Shown piece after piece: positions 42,170 through 51,520 of a DNA stretch of 64,000 nt. The notes beneath the pieces are model-generated. The model was not told where the DNA came from. It worked only from the letters and a program-made list of their open reading frames with translations, and did no database searches. A program made the translations under genes and the position numbers. Positions within the stretch are counted from its first letter, which is position 1. Every line of letters starts with the position of its first letter. The DNA is from Turritopsis dohrnii (lineage: Eukaryota; Cnidaria; Hydrozoa; Anthoathecata; Oceaniidae): the NCBI GenBank assembly GCA_027922465.2, contig BQMF02000208.1, forward strand, positions 558,001-622,000, in the 5' to 3' direction.

Positions 42170-44026
42170 TCATACAGCCGAAATACTTTTGAAATATTCT
42201 TCTGCGTTACGTTTATATGCCTGAGATTCTGAGCGCATTCTCAGGGTGTCCTTGTTACGACACGAATGAAACAAGTATTCAGGATCTTTTAGTATTAATG
42301 TCCAAAATCCCTTGCCATATTTTGCAATACCTTTACACAAACAAACGTCTTCTTCCTTTGTGAATTTTACCCGCGTTTTGGTTTGTTCATTTACAACTTC
42401 TCTCTTCAAATTCACGTCAGAACTTATAAGTGGTACAAGCGCTCGATCTACATGCAAGTCAGTAGTGGCAGTTACGTTAGCTGGAATGGTATTCGTTATT
42501 GTTACATCGTCGTCGTCGTTACCATTGCCAACAGCTTGTTCAGATGAACTACTGCAGGGCTGTGACATTATCGTTTCTGCTTGATCGAGTACTTGCTGAT
42601 CGAATGTACGCGCCGTATTGTTGATTGATCTTAAAACGTCCATCATGCCTGCACTCACTTCCTTTCGTTTATCACCAATCAGTTTCTCCATGCATTGCTT
42701 GCTGCGTGAAGCAACATCTCTTGACAAACTCTTTTGATAAGCCACTTTGGCCACGTGAGAACTGTGCTTTTGGTCACGTGAAACTATTTCTCTTTCCGAT
42801 TGGCTGAGTCTCTCAGCACTTTCCGTCTCCACAATTTGCCGATAGCGAGTCGGGTGTATGTATTTCCCAATAGCCTCGTGAACGAGGACGCTCATGGCTG
42901 ACGAGAAGGCGGTGTATTGTTTCCCCTTGTTTGTAACGAGCAAATAGTCACAGTTTGGATTTAGTTTCGGTCGCACTAACTGGATATAGAAATCGAGAAT
43001 CTCCATAGTTTCAGAATCGAGAATTACAGTGTCAAATAGATATCTTTCGGCAGTTTTAAATTCTTTTTGGTCGATGTAACCTCCATTGGTCTTTGCTTTA
43101 TCAATCATTTCTATGGTTAAGTATTGATAGGTCATTGGTCTGGAGCACTTAACACGAACAAATAAATACGTAGCAATGAATCTCGTTGCAAACGCCAGTT
43201 GAGATGCCGACACGTTTCGTTGGTCTCTGCATTCTTGTAGGATGTCTCGAAAACGATTGATGTGGTATGGGATGACGTTTTCCATTTCCTCCAAGCTCGC
43301 CCAACTGTTTCGAGCAATGAGTGTCTCCAAATCCAGGTTCCGAGAATACTCGAGTCTCTTTCTCTTTCCGAGATTTTCTTTACCACGTCGTATGTAAACT
43401 TCGGTCACGGCAAAACAACGTAAAGTGCTGTCGGAGACACCGTTCGCTTTTCGAAAGTCCAGTATGTCTGATATTGATTTTAAGTAATTTAACGACGCCG
43501 AACAACTTAGTTTCCAGTCTTCTTCAAGTATTTTAAGGAAGTCCATAATGATGGAGGGTGTACCCAAGCAACAATCGACGAATTCTTCGGTTAAACACGA
43601 TTCCGATTCCAGGTCGTCTACACTAGCCATTAAAAACTTCATACATCGTTGTGCACTTTGCTTTGCTTCTTTTTCAGACTTCCCTCCTCCGCATGGTGTA
43701 CGCAGCCAGTTCAAAAACGTCTTTCCAATACCATCGTTTATAGAAAAGGAAGGCTTGTGTGCCGTACACACTTTCTTTCTGATTGGCTGTTGTGCCTCGA
43801 CTTCTTCCCGTTTGATATCTGGAGCTTCGTCAAAATAGTAATACCAACAATGCTTGGCATCGATATGCTTGCGTAAACCTCGACTGCTTTTAAAACCAAT
43901 GTGTAGGCAATTTTGCACAGGGCAGATGTAAATATTTCTATCGTTTGGACGTAGTACCAACTTTCTCTTGTGTTTAGCAGCGCCATTGATTCCAACCCAG
44001 TTCACAACTAATGTTCTCTTCGACAT
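42170..44026 (-). CDS. C2H2-tyrosine recombinase-Myb protein, module A, 618 aa
   Basis: An intact intronless ORF. Residues 35-59 form a C2H2-like finger (C35, C40, H54, H59). Residues about 100-270 are helical, like the core-binding part of tyrosine recombinases. The catalytic domain follows: R296 in SRPMTYQYLTIEM, the strand region with TNKGKQ (about 366), an HxxR box at H391-R394 (HPTRYRQIVETES), H421 and Y430 in QKHSSHVAKVAYQK. The order R...HxxR...H...Y fits the active site. An acidic linker (DDDD about 504) leads to a Myb/SANT-like region (554-605, KFTKEED...GKGFW). Cryptons and DUF3504 proteins carry related recombinases, but this three-part fusion is not one I can name. It should catalyse strand exchange through a phosphotyrosine. 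It converges on the acidic gene and is divergent from the helicase gene. Confidence 0.75.
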   Translation of the reverse strand: MSKRTLVVNWVGINGAAKHKRKLVLRPNDRNIYICPVQNCLHIGFKSSRGLRKHIDAKHCWYYYFDEAPDIKREEVEAQQPIRKKVCTAHKPSFSINDGIGKTFLNWLRTPCGGGKSEKEAKQSAQRCMKFLMASVDDLESESCLTEEFVDCCLGTPSIIMDFLKILEEDWKLSCSASLNYLKSISDILDFRKANGVSDSTLRCFAVTEVYIRRGKENLGKRKRLEYSRNLDLETLIARNSWASLEEMENVIPYHINRFRDILQECRDQRNVSASQLAFATRFIATYLFVRVKCSRPMTYQYLTIEMIDKAKTNGGYIDQKEFKTAERYLFDTVILDSETMEILDFYIQLVRPKLNPNCDYLLVTNKGKQYTAFSSAMSVLVHEAIGKYIHPTRYRQIVETESAERLSQSEREIVSRDQKHSSHVAKVAYQKSLSRDVASRSKQCMEKLIGDKRKEVSAGMMDVLRSINNTARTFDQQVLDQAETIMSQPCSSSSEQAVGNGNDDDDVTITNTIPANVTATTDLHVDRALVPLISSDVNLKREVVNEQTKTRVKFTKEEDVCLCKGIAKYGKGFWTLILKDPEYLFHSCRNKDTLRMRSESQAYKRNAEEYFKSISAV

Positions 44027-44672
44027 TTTTAAAACTTTTTTATTTTATTTGAAAACATTTTTTATAACTTTAAACATATGACATTTAACTTAAAGATTTA
44101 CACAAATAAAAAACGATAACTTAGTTCTTTCAACTTGAATGACATATTTATACCGTAGTGCGTTTCACAGGAGAGTCATTTATTCATTCCTTTTGACAAA
44201 GGAACAATGTATTCCTTTTTAGTAGTATACACGAACTGTTCCATTACAAAAAGAATAGTTCGTGCCTTACGTAGTGAACAATTAAGACTTAATGAAAAGG
44301 AAACATTTTGGAGTGCGCGATGGAAGAAAACGATCCTGTTAAGACACTCCATATCGATCTCCACAGTAGTGAACAAACTTTTCATTCACAAAAGAACAAG
44401 AGTGCACGATTTGTATAACAATGAAACACGGAGAACGTTATAGACTATTAAGGAACAATTAAGCGTGTCAAACTCTGTTCATTGACAGTTCACTGTCAAA
44501 ATATTCTCAAGGGCCTTTCAACAAGAGCTTGAATGGGACAAACAACCCGAGTAAAAATTATAAAGCTACAATAAGTTAGCTGAATAAAATCAGTTCACTG
44601 CGCGATTTGAGTGTTGGACATAATTTAAAAGTAGCTGTTCACCGACAAGATATATAGTGGAATCCGAACGTT
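44027..44672. promoter_or_regulatory. Module A divergent promoter region
   Basis: The space between the recombinase (-) and helicase (+) starts. It is aligned by eye with 53387-53902 of module B. Shared pieces include GGAACAAGAGTGCACGA, GAACAATTAAGCG, TGTTCATT next to GTTCACTG, TATTCTCAAGGG and TATAAAGCTACxxTAAGTTA. Several GAACA/TGTTC half sites point both ways. It probably holds promoters and perhaps operator or origin sites; function is inferred from conservation between two otherwise diverged copies. Confidence 0.55.
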
Positions 44673-47600
44673 ATGGCTTTTAGACCAGCAAAACAATTAA
44701 ACTCAAAGAAACTTATTAACTCGTTGAGACGTAATATAATTCCATCTGTAAGTAATCTTTGAATGATTTTGTTTTTGTTGTTGTTTTTTGTTGTTGTTGT
44801 TGTTGTTTATTCTTTCCCTTTTATTTTTATTTTTTCCTAACTAGTTGGAATTTTGTCTTCAGATACCTTCTTCCTCAAACGTCCATTGCATTCGTGCGTT
44901 GTGGCAAAACGATGGCGTTGACAAGGAAATGTTAATTTCCAATAAGAGATTGGAAATAGACGAGCTTTTGACTAAAGTCAAGGGCGTTCAATTTTTTCTG
45001 TCGTGCGTGACGGGCACGACCACCCATGCCGATGGTGGAAGGCGTAACGAAAACGTAAATGTCGGAATCTCCTATTTTGTTTGCAGTTTTGGTTTGGGAG
45101 AAGCGGAACTGTTCTCCACCCTTCATGATGCCAATTTGGATGTAGAAATTTCCAGCATCAAAACAAAGCAAGGACAAGATCGTATGGAAGTCATCTTGAA
45201 ACAACTTTGCGTTGTGGTTAAGGTAATTCTTGTCCTTTACTTGTGGTGTGTTGAGTAAGTCAAAGCTAGTACCTTTTCTGCATTATAAATCAACTTTGTT
45301 CCCATTCTCCTTGTCATTTAGGATCACAACAGCGGCTACGGTAAAAACGTTATGAAGAAAAGTGTCTTGCACTGTCTGGGCAAAGCATTGAATTTGAACT
45401 CGGCCGCTGATGTCGCTCTTACCGATGCCTACAGAGATTTCGACCAGAATCCTTGTCGAATTGTGGTGTGCGACAATCGCTTAGTAGCAACGTTAGAAAA
45501 CGCGTCGTTTAATCTACGAAAGGAGGGAATGAATGTCACAGTGACGCGTGTGGATGGCACAGTGGTCGTCAATTCTGTTTCCGCCGTATGCGATACAGGG
45601 TCAACGTCGGCAGCCAATGCGTCCAATATGGTGGCAAGTGCCATGCGAGAAGCCGGTCACAGTTTGTGCAGGGGCAGGATTTACTGCAAATACGTTCGTG
45701 GTATGTTCTACGTTACTTGATTCGTCGTAGCCTGAGTGTACAGCATTTCGACTGTAATGGTTTGGCCTGAGTGTACAGCATTTCGACTGTAATGGTTTGG
45801 TTTTCTTTTCTTATTTCTTTTTTTACTTTCTTTTTCATTCCAGCTCAATACGCTTATCGGTACATGTGTACCGTTGACGAATATCTGAATACGTTATTGG
45901 CTGTTCCAGCACTCCAGGACGCCATTTTGAAGAACTGGTCCGTGTTGAACCGCATGATGTCCAGTCCACATTGCAAGGTGATTATTATTTGTTTATTACT
46001 CTGCAGAGTTTTTCGAATGTTTGTTTAGACTGTGTGCCTTGATTTCCAGGTGCTGCCACAAATGACGTTCCTTGAAGACCTGATAGAAGTCAGGGGTGGA
46101 AAATGCCTAAAGCTTTCGAGCAGACAGTTCGTTGACACACCTTTGCTGGCGTCCGACTTGGGCAAAGTGTCACCAAGAAGTTTCCAAGACTACCAGTACG
46201 ACGCAACGCAAGATGGTGGCTACTTCGAAACTTCCGTGAAAAACTCGTTTCCGGATGTTTGGTCCAGGGTAAACTTCCTGAACAAATTTTACCAATGTCT
46301 ACTGGTTGGACAACTGCCATTGAAAACCAGAAAGTTAGTTGTCGTTGGCCCAGCAGATTCGGGTAAATCCTCCTGGTCCGCCGTTCTTTTGGGGGTAATT
46401 CCCGAACATAATGTCGCATCGATATCGAAGGAGAAATGCTTTGGATTTTCAATGCTGGACGAAGACACCCAGCTGGTTTTCATCGACGAGTGGTCGAACG
46501 AAATGTTCGGTAGCGATCAAGCAAAGGTCTTTCTGCAAGGTGTGATAAATTTCATTCGATACATGTTAGGTAAATGTAAACACCATCACGATTGCCGTTA
46601 CGACTTGCTTTGTTTTCGTAGCTATTGACATTGCTCTGATACTTTTCAGGTGGTTCGTTTACTCAATCAATAAAACACAAAACGCCCAGAATTCTCAACA
46701 ACGAAGCTGGCATATACATCACGTGTAACCACGTTCCTGACTTTGGAAGCGAACAAGAAAACGTGGAAAGACGCTTGTCCATCTTCAATACGACGTCATT
46801 GGCTAAGAAAGAAACTGAAGCGCCGGCATGGATGAAAGCCAACGCCATGCAGTGCATCATGTGGATGGTTAACGAGATCAACAGAAACGTCGACATGGTG
46901 GATCCTTTAGAAAGGTTTTATGAAAAGTGAGTATCATTCTGTGAATGTTTTGACATTGAACATGAACTTGTTTTCATTTTTGTTTTTCCGAATTACCCTT
47001 GCTATTTCCTAGGGATTGGAACGAGCTAGTGGAACCAAGAACCTTTGGTGGAATACCAAGCGAGCAGGAAAGCAAACTAAGGGAGATCACGTCGGCAACT
47101 TTGACACCCGTGTCAGTGAAAAGGGCGACAGCAGTTAACGACGAAGTGCTGAACCACGCGTTCACAGAACTCCAAACAGGTATTGTATTTTTGTTGTATT
47201 GTGTTCAATTGTCTTTGTTGCATTTGACATTCCCATTTCCATTTCAATTTATCCGTAATTCCAATTCAATTAATCTGTATTGTTTGGCTTCGGTACAGCA
47301 AATGAAATTAACACTTTAACACTTAAGCTGCCCCATTGTTTTATTTTTCTAGTTGTTGGAAATCAGTTGGACGATGCAGGAGTTAGCACAACGGATGACG
47401 TTTGTTGCATTCCAAAAACTTTAGGCACGTTCATAACAAACTTTGTTCTTTTATCTCTGAACTTTTTAGTCACGTAATTAGGTTATCTTCCAAAATCTTT
47501 TTAGCTGTCGGAGATCAGACGCGTGAATGCAAAGCAGGTACAAGTGGCGAAACTGCTGGTGTTTGCATTCAAGAAAATTCGGGTACGCTGGTTAAATACT

Positions 47601-48152
47601 GGTTATTTTGCACCTTAAAAAAGATGAAAAGGTCGTAATGAAATTCCATGCATGCAAAATAACGAATTTCATTTTTTAGTGACATCGTCAAGCGACATCG
47701 ATTCGGAAACGGAAAGGGCGCTGTTGGCGCCGAGTGAAGAGGACGAAGAAGACGAGATTTCGGAAAGCCCCATATCACCATCGTCGTTGGACTGGAAAAC
47801 GAAAGAACGATTTTCAGTTCACGACGTCAACAGCCACAGCTACCATCGTGAAGTTCGACGGATCCTTTTGAATGCCATGGATCAGAGAAAAGACCTGAAG
47901 GGTGTTCACTATTTGACGTTTTGCCAAAGGTACGACCGTTGCAGGGGCACAAGTTATCGTGGCGCAGAGCCGAGTTACGACGCGTGGATGCTCGTTAAAG
48001 GGGAAAACAGGGACGTGTTTGACACGGACTTGTTCTTCCGCCGATATCCGTCGACGAAAACTAGACTAAAAGAACTTCGTCAGCGTTGCAGAGTGCGCAT
48101 CACGGAAAAGTTCAGACCAATAGAACACGTAAAAGCACCAGAAAAGTCTTGA
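44673..48152 (+). CDS. SF3 replication helicase, 10 exons, 844 aa
   Basis: Exons: 44673-44747, 44863-45222, 45322-45700, 45844-45977, 46050-46569, 46650-46926, 47013-47179, 47353-47424, 47505-47582, 47680-48152. All phases agree (2535 nt). Introns are GT-AG except intron 8, which needs a GC donor (TTAG/GCACGT). The helicase core has a Walker A GPADSGKSS, a Walker B QLVFIDEW and a motif C IYITCNHVPDFG, followed by an arginine in ERRLSIFNT. That is the superfamily 3 order seen in papillomavirus E1 and parvovirus NS1/Rep. It probably unwinds DNA as a hexamer at the element's origin. The N-terminal 480 residues show no HUH nuclease motif I can recognise. The C-terminus has an acidic stretch (SEEDEEDE) then a basic region. 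It reads away from the recombinase gene. It could be a virus-derived gene; no capsid gene is near. Confidence 0.8.
44768..44812. repeat. (GTT)n microsatellite in helicase intron 1
   Basis: GTT repeats interrupted by T runs inside intron 1 of the helicase gene. Confidence 0.85.
45729..45800. repeat. 36-bp tandem duplication in helicase intron 3
   Basis: GCCTGAGTGTACAGCATTTC, then GACTGTAATGGTTTG, occurs twice in direct succession within intron 3. It does not affect the exons. Confidence 0.85.
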
Positions 48153-48249
48153 AATATATATATAAAACCGTCAACATTTTATTTTTATATTGACATATAT
48201 TTTGTGATTGGAAAGAAGCAATGTGTTCTAACGAGTTTTACGTACACAA

Positions 48250-50455
48250 TACAGTTAGTTTCCAGTTTCTTTAGTCAGAAGTTCAAAGGGCTGGGTTCTA
48301 GGCCCGTATGACCTCGGGCCTAGGTTCCAGGCTCTTTCAAATGTGGATAAGTGGACTGGATAGTGAGTTATTTGCAACCAACAAAACTAGTTTCCAGTCT
48401 TTGGTTGCAAGCAGTTAAGGGCTTGGGTTCTAGGCCCGTCTTCACGGGCCTAGTTTCTAGACTCCTGTTAAAGTGCAAAGGTAGACAACCACGGAACTAG
48501 CTTCCAGATTCCGTTCTCATAAAAGAAAAGCCTGGGAACTAGGCCCGTCTTCAGGCCCGTAGGCCCGTCGTCAGGCCCGTCCTTTTAAGAAGGTTTTGAC
48601 CGTAGGCCCGTGGCCCGTCCTCTTTTCGACAAAAACTAATTTCACATTTGAAGAAAATGTCTAAGGTAAAACTCGTCAACCCAGGGCTTTCCTCTCATAA
48701 TCTGAAAACCCACGGTTGCCACACTGGCATGCAGAATAAAGTTTTTTGAGAATTTGGACGGGCCACGGGCCTACGGTCAGATCCTTCATAAAACGACGGG
48801 CCTGACGACGGGCCTGCGGGCCTGACCACGGGCCTAGCTACCAGACCCTTGCAATGAGTTATTTGCAAGTTATACAGTTAGTTTCCAGTTTCTTTAGTCA
48901 GAAGTTGAAAGGGGTGGGTACTGGGCCCGAATGAGCACGGGCCTAGGTTCCAGGCCCTTTCAAATGTGGATAGGTGGACTGGGTAGTGAGTTATTTGCAA
49001 CCAACAAAACTAGTTTCCAGTCTTTGGTTGCAAGCAGTTAAGGGTTTGGGTTCTAGGCCCGTCTTCACGGGCCTAGTTTCTAGACTCCTTCTAAAGTGCA
49101 AAGGTAGACAACCACGGAACTAGCTTCCAGATTCCGTTCTCATAAAAGAAAAGCCTGGGAACTAGGCCCGTCTTCAGGCCCGTAGGCCCGTCGTCAGGCC
49201 CGTCCTTTTAAGAAGGTTTTGACCGTAGGCCCGTGGCCCGTCCTCTTTTCGACAAAAACTAATTTCACATTTGAAGAAAATGTCTAAGGTAAAACTCGTC
49301 AACCCAGGGCTTTCCTCTCATAATCTGAAAACCCACGGTTGCCACACTGGCATGCAGAATAAAGTTTTTTGAGAATTTGGACGGGCCACGGGCCTACGGT
49401 CAGATCCTTCATAAAACGACGGGCCTGACGACGGGCCTGCGGGCCTGACCACGGGCCTAGCTTCCAGACCCTTGCAATGAGTTATTTGCAAGTTATACAG
49501 TTAGTTTCCAGTTTCTTTAGTCAGAAGTTGAAAGGGGTGGGTACTGGGCCCGAATGAGCACGGGCCTAGGTTCCAGGCCCTTTCAAATGTGGATAGGTGG
49601 ACTGGGTAGTGAGTTATTTGCAACCAACAAAACTAGTTTCCAGTCTTTGGTTGCAAGCAGTTAAGGGCTTGGGTTCTAGGCCCGTCTTCACGGGCCTAGT
49701 TTCTAGACTCCTGTTAAAGTGCAAAGGTAGACAACCACGGAACTAGCTTCCAGATTCCGTTCTCATAAAAGAAAAGCCTGGGAACTAGGCCCGTCTTCAG
49801 GCCCGTAGGCCCGTCGTCAGGCCCGTCCTTTTAAGAAGGTTTTGACCGTAGGCCCGTGGCCCGTCCTCTTTTCGACAAAAACTAATTTCACATTTGAAGA
49901 AAATGTCTAAGGTAAAACTCGTCAACCCAGGGCTTTCCTCTCATAATCTGAAAACCCACGGTTGCCACACTGGCATGCAGAATAAAGTTTCTTGAGAATT
50001 TGGACGGGCCACGGGCCTACGGTCAGATCCTTCATAAAACGACGGGCCTGACGACGGGCCTGCGGGCCTGACCACGGGCCTAGCTTCCAGACCCTTGCAA
50101 TGAGTTATTTGCAAGTTATACAGTTAGTTTCCAGTTTCTTTAGTCAGAAGTTGAAAGGGGTGGGTACTGGGCCCGAATGAGCACGGGCTTAGGTTCCAGG
50201 CCCTTTCAAATGTGGATAGGTGGACTGGGTAGTGAGTTATTTGCAACCAACAAAACTAGTTTCCAGTCTTTGGTTGCAAGCAGTTAAGGGCTTGGGTTCT
50301 AGGCCCGTCTTCACGGGCCTAGTTTCTAGACTCCTGTTAAAGTGCAAAGGTAGACAACCACGGAACTAGCTTCCAGATTCCGTTCTCATAAAAGAAAAGC
50401 CTGGGAACTAGGCCCGTCTTCAGGCCCGTAGGCCCGTCGTCAGGCCTGTCCTTTT
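48250..50455. repeat. Module B iteron array: 621-bp tandem units rich in AGGCCCGT
   Basis: About 3.6 direct copies of a unit of about 621 bp; the anchor CAGTTAGTTTCCAGTTTC recurs at about 48253, 48874, 49496 and 50118. The units are nearly identical. Each contains two opposing clusters of the heptamer GGCCCGT: GGCCCGTAGGCCCGTCGTCA in one direction, and about 200 bases later ACGGGCCTGACGACGGGCCT in the other. A cluster can therefore fold back on its partner. Spacers share AGTTTCCAGTCT-like text with the module A array. It starts about 100 bases after the helicase stop. The last copy breaks off near 50455. No coding function was seen. Confidence 0.88.
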
Positions 50456-50936
50456 AGCATGAGTAGCAAAACTGATATTTACAATTTCAACAATCAACTT
50501 TGATTATCTCCATTGACAACCACGGCCTCGCTTTCGTGCCAAGCTTCGTTTTCAAGATGCATGTTAAAAGTACACATGTCAGCAGAGATTAGTGTGAGCA
50601 ATGACGTGAAAGCTTATTGGACACCTGAAAGTAAATTCACCATGTCTACCACTATTTGAAGATGTTTTAGTAGCAAAGTTGACTTTTGCTCTTTGAAGCA
50701 TCAACTTTGATCATCTGCGGTCAACTAAAACTAGGGTTAGGGTTTCTTAGATTGGCTTGAAGGAGAGTGCGTGGTCCCTCCATCGCCAAAATATTTTGAA
50801 TGGTATAAGTAGCAAAGCCGACTTATATACATGAAAGCATCAACTTTGACAAACTTCCTTTTTTGAAATCAGTCATCCTTAACAGATGTGAGTATATATA
50901 AAAATATTTCAGCTCTCTGAATTTCTTTCTTTAACG
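50456..50936. other. Promoter-side DNA of the module B acidic gene
   Basis: Non-coding. AGTAGCAAAACTGATATT, AGTAGCAAAGTTGACTTTTG and AAGTAGCAAAGCCGACTTAT recur at about 50460, 50670 and 50806, each followed by ATCAACTTTGA-like text, so a loose repeat of about 140-200 bp exists. TATATAAAA at about 50894-50902 lies some 35 bases before the start codon and may be a TATA box. Confidence 0.5.
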
Positions 50937-51447
50937 ATGTCTGAAATGTCAGAGGAAGTACTGGCAAAGTTATTTGAAAGCCCAGCGGAGGTTTACAGTA
51001 GTGAGGAAAGGTTGGCACAGGTTATTGCGGACGTGTTGTCTCCCCCTAAAGCGCAATCGTTTCTTGTTATCAGTTCAGACGAAGAAGAACAAAGTCAAAG
51101 TAAGCAAGGTTATGTAAAGTCTATGAACACATTTACTTTTAAGTATTATCATTTGCTCCTTTTGCATTCTCTTCTAGGATATGTAGGGACGGAGTTCTTC
51201 TGCAATATTGTAGCCATGAAAGATGACAAAGTACTTGAAGAGTACATCATCTACTTTCAAAACAACCAAGTGAAAGGTAAAAGATGCAAGTTAGCACTTG
51301 ACAAGTTATACAAGCATTATACCAGTACGTGTTATTTAACTTTAAAAATCATTTTATATAGATTCCGACAGTAAAAAAGAGGAGTGTATTGTCCCTCCTC
51401 CGCCGAACGACCTTGTATCCGAAGAAAAACAAAACAAAAAAAAGTAA
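50937..51447 (+). CDS. Small acidic accessory protein of module B, 115 aa
   Basis: Exons 50937-51099, 51178-51276 and 51362-51447, with GT-AG introns and consistent phases (348 nt). The N-terminus is acidic (MSEMSEEVLAKLFESPAEV, SSDEEEQSQ), the middle has YIIYFQNNQVK, and the C-terminus has VPPPPND and a lysine tail. It is the positional and probable sequence counterpart of the module A protein (116 aa) but has one more intron. It ends 73 bases from the convergent recombinase stop. The family is unknown. Confidence 0.6.
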
Positions 51448-51520
51448 CTTTGAAATTGAACGGTGTTTTTTTTTTTTTAATACAAGATCAAGAAATACAA
51501 TACAAAAGAATCATCATTAT

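Noticed and set aside
44845..45258. Helicase start at the in-frame ATG 44845
   Set aside because: That ATG lies in intron 1 before the TTGTCTTCAG acceptor; the exon at 44673-44747 joins in phase and has its own ATG, so it is the better start.
48250..50455. CRISPR-like array
   Set aside because: Units are about 621 bp direct tandem copies in a spliced-gene eukaryotic context, without short regular repeats and unique spacers.
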